Made by a program: the position numbers and the translations under genes. From contig OY729419.2 in the NCBI GenBank assembly GCA_963422285.2, positions 310,001-374,000 of the forward strand: a stretch of 64,000 nucleotides of DNA, read 5' to 3'. Source of the stretch: VXYL01 sp963422285. GTDB lineage: Bacteria; Pseudomonadota; Gammaproteobacteria; Pseudomonadales; Azotimanducaceae. The notes below the pieces were generated by a model, which was not told where the DNA came from, made no database searches, and saw only the letters and a program-made list of their open reading frames with translations. Shown here piece after piece: positions 44,205 to 52,765 of the stretch. The first letter of the stretch is position 1, and each line of letters begins with the position of its first letter.

Positions 44205-44858
44205 ATGACGCGAGAGGGCAAACGCGCCCTGCTTCTTCATCGGGCCGTAGCGGACAAGCGCAGGGAGAGGCCCGACGCGGTTCTGACGATCGCCCGATCG
44301 AATGTCGCCAGCATGTCGGCAACGCGCCCCCATGCCCGGGGACGCTTCGAGCAGTGGGCCGCGCTGCTGGAACTGCCGGTAGATGCACTGATCGAACGCA
44401 TCCTCGACCAGGGGCAGACGATGCGCGAAATGCGGCACCGTTCGGTGTTCGCCGGCGTCCTCTACGCCAAGGAGCACGGCGCGATCCTGCGCGAGCACGG
44501 CCCCGACTACCCCATGCCCGCGCACTTCGATGAAGCGCAACGAGTTCGACCATGTGATCTGGGCGGCCGGCGCGATCCTGAATGCCAGCGAAGTGCCGGC
44601 AATCGGGAGCCAAGCGATTCACGCCACAAGAGCGATCGAAGATGTTTGGCGATTCGAGGCGGCGGATATTTTCGCCCTCGAAGATCCCGACGGCAGGCAG
44701 GCCGACCTGCTTGCGGTCATCGGCGAACTCTCGCCGTTCCACGATCCTACGGCCACTACGTGGATGGCGTCACGCCGGCCATGGCGGTGTTGCCGAAAGG
44801 ATGGCGCTCGCGGCTTGTTCCCTATCGGAGTCCGGCCACCAACGGCGTCACCGCCTAG
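44205..44858 (+). CDS. Antitoxin-like protein, frame runs into decayed partner
   Basis: The first 112 residues (MTREGKRALLLHRAVADK, HARGRFEQWAALLELPVD and FAGVLYAKEHGAILRE) fit a family of small helical proteins that I recall as the first gene of a pair with a DUF6036-type nucleotidyltransferase, a likely toxin-antitoxin pair. The partner's ATG at 44530 lies inside this frame. After about residue 112 the frame has no natural stop; it reads meaningless sequence and then, after a frameshift in the partner, HYVDGVTPAMAVLPKGWRSR, which belongs to the partner. So the antitoxin probably lost its stop or the pair is decaying. The start at 44205 is the first in-frame ATG with family-like sequence. 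Confidence 0.5.
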   Translation: MTREGKRALLLHRAVADKRRERPDAVLTIARSNVASMSATRPHARGRFEQWAALLELPVDALIERILDQGQTMREMRHRSVFAGVLYAKEHGAILREHGPDYPMPAHFDEAQRVRPCDLGGRRDPECQRSAGNREPSDSRHKSDRRCLAIRGGGYFRPRRSRRQAGRPACGHRRTLAVPRSYGHYVDGVTPAMAVLPKGWRSRLVPYRSPATNGVTA

Positions 44859-45060
44859 TGCCTGGAGCCTCATGACCTTTGGATCGCCAAAGCCATCGCA
44901 GGGAGACCGAAGGGTCGGACATTCTGCTACGCCTTGGGGCACTAATGGCCTGGTTGTCCATTCCGTCTTGGCAAGTCGTTTGACAGAAACCGACCTCGAC
45001 GGAGGGAAGAGGCAGGTACTGAACGCCTTGATCGAAGGGGCCGCGAATCGGCAGCGCTTG
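44530..45060 (+). pseudogene. Decayed DUF6036-type nucleotidyltransferase
   Basis: MKRNEFDHVIWAAGAI, PAIGSQAIHATRA and EAADIFALEDPDGRQADLL match the start of DUF6036-like nucleotidyltransferases (VIGSQAILG, then an acidic pair). It continues with ELSPFHDPT, shifts frame to HYVDGVTPAMAVLPKGWRSR and LVPYRSPATNGVTA, meets a stop (44856), goes on in the same frame with CLEPHDLWIAKAIAGRPKG, meets a second stop (44943), and after another shift reads SVLASRLTETDLDGGKRQ. Two stops and two shifts make it non-functional. It follows its antitoxin-like partner. Confidence 0.65.
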
Positions 45061-45196
45061 GGCGTGGAGCTTCCTCCGTCCGCCGCTGTGGATCCCTCAA
45101 CCCGACGAAGCTCGGCAGCGAGAACCGCATCTTCCGCTGGAGGCGGCAGCGCTGCGTTGCCTAAATCCCTTGGCCAGCATGCCCGCGGCTCACGAA

Positions 45197-46093
45197 CTAA
45201 AGCAGAAACTCCAGCAGCGCCTTCTGCGAGTGCAGCCGGTTGCCCGCTTCCACCCACGCCACCGAGCGCGGGTCGTCGAGCATGTCGTGGCTGATCTCCT
45301 CGCCGCGGTGGGCGGGCAGGCAGTGCATGAACAGGGCGTCGCGCTTGGCCTGGTCGAGCAGCGCCGGGGTCACCCGGTAGTCGTTGAAGGTCGAACGCCG
45401 ATTCGCCTGCTGGCCTTCGTGGCCCATGGAAGCCCAGACATCGGTGACCACCAAGTCGGCGCCAGCGGCGGCCTGCGGCGGCGATTCCACGAATTCCACG
45501 TGGTTGGAGTCCGCGACGAGGGCGGCGTCCGGCGCGTGGCCCGGCGGTGTCGCCACCTTCAGTTGGAAGTCGAAGAGCACGGCGGCCTGCATGTAGGAGT
45601 TGCACATGTTGTAGCCGTCGCCGACGAAGGCCACTTGCGCCCCGGCGATGTCGCCGCGGTATTCGTGGAAGGTCTGCACGTCGGCCAGCAGTTGGCAGGG
45701 GTGGAAACGGCTGGTCATGCCATTGACGACGGGCACGGCGCTTGCTTGAGCGAAGCGCTCCACCTTGCTGTGATCGAGGGTGCGGATCGTCACCACATCC
45801 ACCATCTCGGCAAGCACCCGGGCGGTATCCTCCACCGGCTCGCCGCGGTCGAGATGGGAGTGGGTCGGGCTGACGAACAGCGCGTGGCCGCCGAGCTGGT
45901 GCATGCCGGCCTCAAAGGCGACCCGGGTGCGCGTCGAACTCAGCTCGAACAGCATGGCCAGGGTCCGTCCCCCGAGCGGCTGGTAGCGCTGTCCCCGCTG
46001 GTGCATTTCCTTTAGCACCGTGGCGCGTTCCACCAGCCCCCGCAACTCCTCCGGGCTGAAGTCCGCAAGGGTGAGAAAGTGGCGGACGGACAC
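45197..46093 (-). CDS. argF: Ornithine carbamoyltransferase
   Basis: Joins ornithine and carbamoyl phosphate to give citrulline in arginine synthesis. The 298-residue product has the carbamoyl phosphate loop SSTRTRVAFE near residue 45, FHPCQLLAD near 130 (HPxQ), the catalytic HCLPAHRGEE near 260 and VFVGDGYNMCNS-like FVGDGYNMCNSY near 150. The start is a GTG at 46093, five bases after the argD stop, matching the usual N-terminus (RHFLTLADFSPEEL). The closeness to argD and the same strand indicate an operon. A region of decayed genes follows downstream. Confidence 0.93.
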   Translation of the reverse strand: MSVRHFLTLADFSPEELRGLVERATVLKEMHQRGQRYQPLGGRTLAMLFELSSTRTRVAFEAGMHQLGGHALFVSPTHSHLDRGEPVEDTARVLAEMVDVVTIRTLDHSKVERFAQASAVPVVNGMTSRFHPCQLLADVQTFHEYRGDIAGAQVAFVGDGYNMCNSYMQAAVLFDFQLKVATPPGHAPDAALVADSNHVEFVESPPQAAAGADLVVTDVWASMGHEGQQANRRSTFNDYRVTPALLDQAKRDALFMHCLPAHRGEEISHDMLDDPRSVAWVEAGNRLHSQKALLEFLL

Positions 46094-46098
46094 GGCGC

Positions 46099-47283
46099 TC
46101 AATCCATGGCCTCGATCAGGTCGACCACCTTGTCCACCACGGTATCGGCCTCTTCGTCGGTCATGGTCAGCGGCGGCAGCAGGCGCACCACGGTGTCCGT
46201 AGCGACATTGATCAGCAAGCCCTGGTCCATGGCCGCGCCCACAAGTTCGGTGCAAGGCCGATTCAGTTCCACGGCCAGCATCAGCCCCTTGCCGCGGATC
46301 TCCTGTATCCGGTTGTTGCCGTGCAGACGGGCGCGGAAGGCGTCCAGCATGCGCTCGCCGAGTTCGCCGGCGCGGTCGATCAGGCCGCCGTCGGTGAGCT
46401 CGTCGATCACCACGTTGGCGGCGGCGCAGGCCAGAAAGTTGCCGCCGAAAGTGGAGCCGTGGGTGCCCGCCACCAGCATTTCCGCGGCCTTGCCGCGAGC
46501 CAGACAGGCACCGATGGGCATGCCGTTGCCGAGGCCCTTGGCGGTGGCGACCACGTCCGGCACCAAGTCCGTGTGCTGGTAGGCGAAGTAGCGGCCGGTG
46601 CGGCCGTTGCCGGTCTGCACCTCGTCGAGCATCAGCAGCCAGTCGTTGCGGTCGCAAATGGCGCGCAGCGCATCCAGATAGCCGCCGTCGGGAATGCGAA
46701 TCCCGCCTTCGCCAAGGATGGGCTCCACCAGCACGGCGACCACGTTCTTGTTGTTGGCGGCGATCTTCTCGATGGAGCCCACATCGTCGTAGGGTGCGCG
46801 CACGAAGCCGGCCAGCAGCGGCTCGAAGCCGGCCTGCGCCTTGCGGTTGCCGGTAGCCGTCAGCGTGGCCATGGTGCGCCCGTGGAAGCTGTTTTCCACC
46901 GCCACGATGTCGGGTGCGACGATGCCTCTGCTATGGCCGTACAGGCGGGCGATCTTGATGGCGGCCTCGTTCGCCTCGGCCCCGGAGTTGCAGAAGAAGA
47001 CGTTGTCCATGCCGGCGATGGCGCATAGACGGCTCGCCAAGCGTTCCTGGGAAGGAATGCGGTACAGGTTGGAGGTGTGCATCAGCGTCGCCGCCTGTTG
47101 GGCGATGGCGGCTGCCACCTTGGGATGCGCATGGCCAAGGCCGCACACCGCAATGCCGGTCAAGGCGTCGAGGTACGCTCGCCCGTGGTCGTCGTACAGA
47201 TAGCTGCCCTCGCCGCGCACGAACGAAACCGACAGGCGGGCGTAGGTCGGCATCACCGCCGCGGGGATCTCTCCGGAAGCCAT
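46099..47283 (-). CDS. argD: Acetylornithine aminotransferase
   Basis: PLP-dependent class III aminotransferase that converts N-acetylglutamate semialdehyde to N-acetylornithine, the step ahead of ornithine release and ArgF. The 394-residue product shows VFFCNSGAEANEAAIKIAR (PLP phosphate region) near residue 100, NSFHGRTMATL near 135, MLDEVQTGNGRTG near 225 and TAKGLGNGMPIGA with the PLP lysine near 250. GGAG stands before the ATG at 47283. A strong terminator separates it from the upstream patB-like gene, so argD-argF form their own unit; a promoter should lie in the 40 bases before argD but was not identified. Confidence 0.94.
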   Translation of the reverse strand: MASGEIPAAVMPTYARLSVSFVRGEGSYLYDDHGRAYLDALTGIAVCGLGHAHPKVAAAIAQQAATLMHTSNLYRIPSQERLASRLCAIAGMDNVFFCNSGAEANEAAIKIARLYGHSRGIVAPDIVAVENSFHGRTMATLTATGNRKAQAGFEPLLAGFVRAPYDDVGSIEKIAANNKNVVAVLVEPILGEGGIRIPDGGYLDALRAICDRNDWLLMLDEVQTGNGRTGRYFAYQHTDLVPDVVATAKGLGNGMPIGACLARGKAAEMLVAGTHGSTFGGNFLACAAANVVIDELTDGGLIDRAGELGERMLDAFRARLHGNNRIQEIRGKGLMLAVELNRPCTELVGAAMDQGLLINVATDTVVRLLPPLTMTDEEADTVVDKVVDLIEAMD

Positions 47284-47320
47284 GTCACTACTCCTGAATC
47301 TGCGAGATGCGTGAGCTCCT

Positions 47321-47353
47321 AAAACAACACCGGGCAGCGCCTATGCTGCCCGG
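47321..47353 (-). terminator. Rho-independent terminator of the PatB-like gene
   Basis: A perfect nine-base stem (CCGGGCAGC and GCTGCCCGG, loop of six) is followed on the minus strand by TGTTGTTTT. It starts 35 bases after the end of the PatB-like gene and ends before argD. Confidence 0.75.
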
Positions 47354-47387
47354 AAAGGCCCGATACTAGCGAACGGAGTTGTCGAGT

Positions 47388-48632
47388 TCAAACGAATTTC
47401 GGAGCCAGGGCGGCGAGTTCCGCTGCCGCCGTCAGCCGTTCGATGCCCTGTTCCAGCAGCGAGCGCGGGCAGCCGAAGTTGAAGCGTAGAAAGCCCGATC
47501 CACCGAAATCTTCGCCGTCGGAAAGGCCAAGGCCGTGGGCTTCGAACCGGGTCGCTGGATTGGGCAGGCCCAGCGCCGAAACGTCGAGCCAGGCGAGATA
47601 GGTGCCCTCGACATGGGTGGTGCGAATGCCGTCGATGTCGCGCACCGCCTGTTCGAGCCGGGCGCCGTTGGCGGCCAGCAAGGCGTTCTGCTCGTCCAGC
47701 CAAGGCGAAGCGTCGCGGAAAGCGGCGGTGGCGGCAGCGTAGGCCAAGGGCGAGATGCCGGACACCAGGCCGGCCTTCGCGTTCTCGAACCGTTGGCGCA
47801 GGGCCGCATCGGGGATCACCGCTACCGAGACGCCCAGGCCGGGGAAGTTGTACGCTTTGGTAGGCGCGAACAGCGAAATGGAGCGCGCCTCGATGGCGGC
47901 GTCGAGGCTGGCGATGGGGATGTGGCGCTTGTCTCGATCCAGCACCAGCGGGCAATGGATCTCGTCGCTGACGACAATGGTATCGTTGATGATCACCAGT
48001 TCCGCCAGCGCGACGAGTTCGTCTCGCTCGTAGATCCGGCCGGTGGGGTTCTGCGGATTGCAGAACAGCACCCCAGCGGTGTTGCGGGAGATATTGGCGC
48101 GCAGATCGTCGAAGTCCATCTCCCAGCGCCGGCTGCCTCGCGCCAGCGGCGAGATCGCGCCACGCAGCCCGGCTTGCCGCGGCGCTTTCAGAAACGGCGG
48201 ATAGACGGGAGCGGGAATCGACAGTTCGCGTCCGCTGCCCGCCAGCGCCCGGGCCGCCAGGTTGAAGCCCGGCACGACGCCGGGAATCCACACCAGCCAG
48301 TCCTCGCGTACTCGCCAGCCGTAGCGGCGCTCGAGCCAAGCGACGAAGGCTTCCACTACCGGAGCGGGCGTGTCGGTATAGCCGAGGATGGGGTGATCGA
48401 GGCGTTCGCGCACCGCGTCGAGGACGAATGGCGCGGTAGGCAGGTCCATGTCCGCCACCCAGAACGGCAGCACGTCGCGGCCAGCGTACTTGTCCCACTT
48501 CTCGCTGAACGTGCCGCGCCGGTCGACGGGCGGCTCGTGCCGGTGCCTGGGCAGCGGGTCGCGGCCGGCGTGCTCGTCCGGCTTCCCGCTGGACGTGCCG
48601 CGCCGGTCGACGGGCGGTTCGTGCCGGTTCAT
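47388..48632 (-). CDS. PatB/MalY-type PLP-dependent C-S lyase
   Basis: Members of this family cleave cystathionine or other cysteine S-conjugates to pyruvate, ammonia and a thiol. The 414-residue product has PFWVADMDLPTAPFV near residue 57, the fold-type I sequence LFCNPQNPTGRIY, VVSDEIHCPLV and FAPTKAYNFPGLG with the PLP lysine near 250. The N-terminus is unusual: RHEPPVDRRGT occurs at residues 3-13 and again at 31-41, a duplication in the DNA as well; the second copy leads into the conserved SEKWDKYAGRDVLPFW. GGCG-rich sequence precedes the ATG at 48632. It could also be annotated as a class I/II aminotransferase. Confidence 0.85.
   Translation of the reverse strand: MNRHEPPVDRRGTSSGKPDEHAGRDPLPRHRHEPPVDRRGTFSEKWDKYAGRDVLPFWVADMDLPTAPFVLDAVRERLDHPILGYTDTPAPVVEAFVAWLERRYGWRVREDWLVWIPGVVPGFNLAARALAGSGRELSIPAPVYPPFLKAPRQAGLRGAISPLARGSRRWEMDFDDLRANISRNTAGVLFCNPQNPTGRIYERDELVALAELVIINDTIVVSDEIHCPLVLDRDKRHIPIASLDAAIEARSISLFAPTKAYNFPGLGVSVAVIPDAALRQRFENAKAGLVSGISPLAYAAATAAFRDASPWLDEQNALLAANGARLEQAVRDIDGIRTTHVEGTYLAWLDVSALGLPNPATRFEAHGLGLSDGEDFGGSGFLRFNFGCPRSLLEQGIERLTAAAELAALAPKFV
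48511..48628. repeat. 84-bp-spaced direct repeat at the 5' end of the PatB-like gene
   Basis: A 34-base block starting GTGCCGCGCCGGTCGACG occurs at 48511-48544 and 48595-48628 with one mismatch. The 84-base offset keeps the reading frame and adds 28 residues to the protein's N-terminus. Confidence 0.8.
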
Positions 48633-49029
48633 GGATTGATGGCGGAGCGCAGATCGGAGTCTGGGGGGCGGCGGGCCGTAAAGCGTATCATCCTGGCGCC
48701 ATTCCGACTGCCGTAGACGCGGAGGCGGAGCATGGCCTTGTTGAACGCCGTCGGTCGCCGCGCGGTCACGGCGCGGAAGTCGCTTGGGCTGGCGCCTCTT
48801 CCCGCGGCGGTATCGCAGACGAGCGCCTTGCGCACCCGAAAGCAGGCGCGGCGCATATCTGGTGCCTGGCCGGGGGTGGAGGTACTTGGGGCATGGCGGG
48901 ATGCGGTCACGGTTCGGTTGCTGCGACGATCAGACGATCAGACGATCAACGGCAACGGGCGGATTGTACGCCGGCGCAGCCCGTGGGTAGATTTGCTACA
49001 CTGCCGGCAGTCAGCCAACGAGGTGAGCC
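48633..49029. other. Divergent intergenic region between PatB-like gene and grxD
   Basis: About 400 bases with no recognisable gene. It contains three tandem copies of GACGATCA (48925-48948) and, just before grxD, TTTGCTACACT (about 48991-49001), an extended -10-like sequence that may be the grxD promoter. Promoters for both divergent genes are expected here. Confidence 0.4.
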
Positions 49030-49368
49030 ATGAGCGAGTCCATCCTGGACACGATACGCGACCAGATTGCCAGCAATCCCATCATCCTGTACATGAAGGG
49101 GTCGCCCGCTGCCCCGCAATGCGGATTCTCCGCGCAGACTGTGCAATGCCTGATGCAGTGTGGCGAGCGCTTCGCCTATGTGGACGTGCTCTCCAACCCG
49201 GAGATACGCGCCACCTTGCCGCAGTACGCGGACTGGCCCACGTTCCCCCAGCTCTACGTCAACGGCGAACTGGTAGGCGGCTGCGACATCGTCACCGAGA
49301 TGCACCAGTCCGGCGAGCTGCAGCCGCTGGTCGAGGAAGCGACGGAGAAGGTCAGCCAGGACGCCTAG
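49030..49368 (+). CDS. grxD: Monothiol glutaredoxin GrxD (CGFS type)
   Basis: CGFS glutaredoxins bind and transfer [2Fe-2S] clusters in the cytosol, often with BolA. The 112-residue product has YMKGSPAAPQCGFS with the monothiol motif at residues 31-34, WPTFPQLYVNGELVGGCDIV near 75-94 (TVP-like and GG-CD glutathione-binding parts) and an acidic C-terminal helix, exactly the family size. GAGGTG stands before the ATG. It converges on the RNase T gene, an adjacency also met in gammaproteobacteria. Confidence 0.94.
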   Translation: MSESILDTIRDQIASNPIILYMKGSPAAPQCGFSAQTVQCLMQCGERFAYVDVLSNPEIRATLPQYADWPTFPQLYVNGELVGGCDIVTEMHQSGELQPLVEEATEKVSQDA

Positions 49369-49446
49369 CGAGGCGGCCGTTTCGGACCGACAAGCCAGGT
49401 CCCCGCCCGGCCGCGAAACTTGCACGTTCGTCAGCCTCGCGCCACG

Positions 49447-50046
49447 TCAGGCAAATCGAGCCCGCCCGGCCGAGTTGACCACGGCGCAGAACAGTTCCGC
49501 GGTCACCTCGGCGTCGTAGGCGGCCGAATGCGCCTGCGCCGAGTCGTAGCCGATGTGTGCCCGTAGGCAGGCTTCGCTCAGCACCGTATGTCCGTAGGCC
49601 ACTGCTGCCAGCCCCACGGTATCGAGCACCGAGAACGGGTGGAAGGGGCTGCGCTTCACGTCGCTGCGTTGGGCCGCGGCGTGGATGAAGCCATGGTCGA
49701 AGTGGGCGTTGTGCGCCGTCAGGATGGCGCGCTGGCAGCGGTGTCGCCGAACCTGGGCGCGCACCGCTCTGAACAGTTCCCGTAGCGCCACCCGTTCGGC
49801 CACCGCGGCGCGTACGGGATCGTCGAGATCGATGCCGGTGATCTTGAGCGACGCTGGTTCCACCGTGGTATCCGGGTGCGGGATCACGGCCCAGCAATGG
49901 CGCTCGTCGATGACGAGGTGCCCATCCTCGAAATCGAGCATCCGCACGGCGATCTCGAGCAGGGCGTGGGCCGTGCTGTCGAAGCCCCCGGTCTCCACGT
50001 CGAGAACCACCGGCAGATATCCGCGGAACCGAGATTTCATGTCCAT
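49447..50046 (-). CDS. rnt: Ribonuclease T
   Basis: DEDDh 3'-5' exoribonuclease that trims tRNA 3' ends (CCA end turnover) and matures other small RNAs; acts as a dimer. The 199-residue product has the three exonuclease motifs: VVLDVETGG near residue 14 (Exo I), AHNAHFDHGF near 110 (Exo II) and HSAAYDAEVTAEL near 174 (Exo III with the catalytic His). FRGYLPVVLD at the start is typical of RNase T and sets it apart from DnaQ. The ATG at 50046 is used; another one two codons later is possible. Confidence 0.92.
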   Translation of the reverse strand: MDMKSRFRGYLPVVLDVETGGFDSTAHALLEIAVRMLDFEDGHLVIDERHCWAVIPHPDTTVEPASLKITGIDLDDPVRAAVAERVALRELFRAVRAQVRRHRCQRAILTAHNAHFDHGFIHAAAQRSDVKRSPFHPFSVLDTVGLAAVAYGHTVLSEACLRAHIGYDSAQAHSAAYDAEVTAELFCAVVNSAGRARFA

Positions 50047-50524
50047 TGGGCGAAGCCTAGCAGCCCAACTCCCGTTTCAGGAAGCGAAAGGACGAGCAGG
50101 GCGTTTGCCTGCCTGACGATGCTGGCGTTTCTCGTCGACCAAGACCAGCAGTGCCGCTGCGCTTTGTTCCGGAAGGCGAAGGCAGCCCGCGTTGCCTCCG
50201 GGAACGGGTGCGCGCTGTTTCTCGACTCCCGGACTGGGAACGCCGTGCCGGGCACTGGCCTTCGGGCATCGGGTGGCCAAGGTTCGTTCCCCTGCACGTC
50301 TTATGAGCGCTGCGCCGTGATCGGATGCGAAACGAGCCGCCACCTCATGATCGCGACCCGCCGCGCGGAGGGCGCGTCTGCTGGTCGCACCATCCTCGGA
50401 TGCACCCCCGCCGACACGCCGCAACCGACCGCCTTGGCGGGAATGGCCGCGTCTAGCTAGGCATCCTGTCAGTGCCGCGAAAGTTCGCATAACATAGCGC
50501 CGTTCGCCTGCTTGGAGTTCGACC
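50047..50524. other. Intergenic stretch, no gene recognised
   Basis: Nearly 480 bases upstream of rnt and of the monooxygenase fragment with no convincing coding frame. CATAACAT at about 50489 may be part of a promoter for the plus-strand gene. Confidence 0.35.
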
Positions 50525-50833
50525 ATGACCGCAGCATCCGCCGCTCGGCAAGACTTGGCCTTCGACCCCGAAGTCTTGCGCCTCAAGTACCGCGAGGAGC
50601 GCGACAAGCGCCTGCGCGACGAGGGCAACGAACAGTACGTCGAGGTGACGGGTCGCTTCGCGCACTTTTTGGACGATCCCTACGTGCCGCCCGGCTTCGA
50701 GCGCGAGCCGCTGACCGACGAGGTGGACGTGGCGGTGATCGGCAGCCAGTACGGCGGCGGCCCGGAGGCGTTCTTCCAGATCCTGCGCGGCTGGCGGGCG
50801 GCAGGGACGCTGGCAGGCGTGGAACTGTCGTGA
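50525..50833 (+). CDS. Truncated flavin-containing monooxygenase start
   Basis: The 102-residue product matches the first 80 residues of Baeyer-Villiger-type flavin monooxygenases: FDPEVLRLKYREERDKRLR, GNEQYVEVTGRFAHFLDDP and REPLTDEVDVAVIG, the last leading into the FAD-binding beta-alpha-beta unit. Where GGGFGGL should follow, the sequence reads SQYGGGPEAFFQILRGW and stops soon after, while full enzymes have about 600 residues. So it is a 5' fragment, possibly fused to unrelated sequence, and cannot bind FAD normally. Whether the fragment is translated is unknown. Confidence 0.6.
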   Translation: MTAASAARQDLAFDPEVLRLKYREERDKRLRDEGNEQYVEVTGRFAHFLDDPYVPPGFEREPLTDEVDVAVIGSQYGGGPEAFFQILRGWRAAGTLAGVELS

Positions 50834-50861
50834 TCGGTCGCCGAGACCACGCATCAGCGGC

Positions 50862-51251
50862 ATGACGCACCCACGGAGAATGCTCGCTGCGCTGCTGGCG
50901 CTAACCGTTTCGCTCGCCGGTTGGACGTGCGCTTGCGCCATGCCCGCCAATGACGGCGACGTTGGCCATGCGCATCACGAGCATCATGGGACAGCGTCGC
51001 CGACCATCGCCGACTCCTATTGCCGGCAAGCCAACTGCGCGAACGACTGCGGCACCGTATATGCCCTCGCGCCGGAACGGGAGTCGGCATCCCTGGAAGG
51101 CCCCCGGTTCGACGACGAGGAAGCACTCGGCGCAAGTGCGGCCGCCCCTTCTGCGGTGCCGAAGATCATCGCTCTCGAATATCGGCCGCTCCGCACTCCT
51201 CCACGCGTCGTGCAGACGCCGGTAAGTCGTCGCGACAAGCTCCTGAACTAA
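50862..51251 (+). CDS. Exported His/Cys-rich protein of a copper-tolerance-like cluster
   Basis: Not a family I can name. The 129-residue product has an N-terminal signal (hydrophobic run about residues 7-22, with a possible cleavage or lipobox around AGWTCACA), then HAHHEHHG, a metal-binding-like run, and a CRQANCANDCG cysteine cluster, followed by a polar tail. Directly downstream are a TolC-like lipoprotein and a Tat-exported multicopper oxidase on the same strand, which makes a periplasmic role in copper handling likely. This is inference from composition and context. The ATG at 50862 follows a run of purines only loosely. Confidence 0.55.
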   Translation: MTHPRRMLAALLALTVSLAGWTCACAMPANDGDVGHAHHEHHGTASPTIADSYCRQANCANDCGTVYALAPERESASLEGPRFDDEEALGASAAAPSAVPKIIALEYRPLRTPPRVVQTPVSRRDKLLN

Positions 51252-51337
51252 GTCCTTCCGCCTGAATCGCGGCATTCGCCGCGGCTGAACGGCTCCCCTG
51301 CAAATGGTTGCCGGCTCGCACCGGCAAGGAAGGGAAT

Positions 51338-52765
51338 ATGGGAATTATGAAAGGAGCATCACGGGTATCTACGTCGGCGTGTCTGTGGTTGCTGATCGCC
51401 GCGCCGATAGCGGGTGGCTGCGCCGCCACGCCCGATCTCGACATGAATGCGGGCGCCTTGGCGGTGCAGCATGGGCTGCCCGTCGAGACCAGCGCCGGCG
51501 AGGTCCGGACAGCGGCCGCGTTGACGAGGGAACCGCTGACTGCCGAAAGCGCAGTCCGATTGGCGCTGCTGAACAACCCGCGCCTGCAAGCCACGATCGC
51601 CGGCTTGGGTTTCGCGGCGGCGGATGTGTACCAATCGAAGCGACTGCGCAATCCGATCCTCTCGGCTGTTGCGCTGGACGCGGAAGGCGGGGCGCATGGC
51701 CAGCTCTCCTGGAGCCTGGTCGCCTCGATCACCGACCTGTTGACCCGGCCGGCGCGAAAGCGCATAGCGAGCGAGCGGTTTGCAGCCGCAAAGCAGGCTG
51801 TCGTCGCAGCCATGCTCGAAACCGCGGCTGCGGCCGAGATCGCCTACTACCGAACCGTCGCCGCACGGCAGGTCGCCGCTCTGCACGAACGAATAGCCAA
51901 GGCCGCGTCGCTGTCTGCCGAACTCGCCGAAAGGTTTCGAGCAGCCGGCAATCTGACGCCCCGGGCATCGGCCTTGGAACAGGCTGCGGCATCGGAAGCG
52001 CGGCTCGATGCGCTCACCGCCGAGGCAGCGGCGGACCATGCTCGCGCCGAACTCGCCGCGGCGCTGGGGCTGTCCGCCGGCGACGATTGGCATGTCCCGG
52101 CGCAGCTGCCGGCGCCGCTGGCACAGGAAGACCAACTCGCCAAGCTGCTGACGATGGCGCGGCAAAGCCGGCCGGATATGGTCGCAGCGAACGCCGAAGT
52201 CGCCATCGCTTCTCGGCGAATCCGTCTCGCCAGCCGGCAGCGGTGGATCGCCGACATCGATGCCGGCATCGAACGGGAACGGGAAGCGGACGGCGTTCGG
52301 CTCGCCGGCGTTGCCTTGGACTGGGCGCTGCCGCTGTCGCCGCACCGAGACACCTTGGTGCGACGCCAAGCCGAACTCGCCATCGCTGTCGCGGAAGCCG
52401 CGCGGCTGGCACTGGCAGTGGAGAACGACGTCCGCGTTGCCCTCGCCACGGCGCGCAATGCCGCCGCCCGAGCGCGAGAATATCGGGACGTGCTGATCCC
52501 GGCGCGAGTCGCAGCCACCGCGCAGGCCCAACAGGAGCAGAACTACATGCTCATCGGCGTATTCGAAGTGCTGCTGGAGAAGCAACGGGAGTACGAAGCT
52601 CACCGAGGCTACTTGGAAACCGTGCGCGACTACTGGCTGGCTCGCGCAGCGCTCAAGCGAGCCGTGGGCAACGCCTTGCCGAGCGGCGACGAGAGCGGCG
52701 CCGAACGAATCGAGGTGCAGTTCATCAATCCGTCAGCCCACGCATCCCACGGAGGTTCGAAGTGA
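51338..52765 (+). CDS. TolC-family outer-membrane efflux lipoprotein
   Basis: TolC/CusC-type proteins form the outer-membrane channel of tripartite exporters. The 475-residue product has a lipoprotein signal with IAGGCAAT (acylated Cys near residue 28), SAVRLALLNNPRLQATIA near 80, and the two long helical repeats with heptad-like patterns (LAERFRAAGNLTPRAS and QQEQNYMLIGVFEVLLEKQ). No inner-membrane pump or adaptor gene is next to it; its neighbours are a His/Cys-rich exported protein and a multicopper oxidase, which suggests copper efflux or secretion. The ATG at 51338 follows AAGGAAGGGAA. The stop overlaps the GTG of the oxidase. Confidence 0.82.
   Translation: MGIMKGASRVSTSACLWLLIAAPIAGGCAATPDLDMNAGALAVQHGLPVETSAGEVRTAAALTREPLTAESAVRLALLNNPRLQATIAGLGFAAADVYQSKRLRNPILSAVALDAEGGAHGQLSWSLVASITDLLTRPARKRIASERFAAAKQAVVAAMLETAAAAEIAYYRTVAARQVAALHERIAKAASLSAELAERFRAAGNLTPRASALEQAAASEARLDALTAEAAADHARAELAAALGLSAGDDWHVPAQLPAPLAQEDQLAKLLTMARQSRPDMVAANAEVAIASRRIRLASRQRWIADIDAGIEREREADGVRLAGVALDWALPLSPHRDTLVRRQAELAIAVAEAARLALAVENDVRVALATARNAAARAREYRDVLIPARVAATAQAQQEQNYMLIGVFEVLLEKQREYEAHRGYLETVRDYWLARAALKRAVGNALPSGDESGAERIEVQFINPSAHASHGGSK

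Noticed and set aside
48925..48948. Three tandem GACGATCA copies as a regulatory array
   Set aside because: Too short and without a known binding protein; recorded as part of the intergenic region only.
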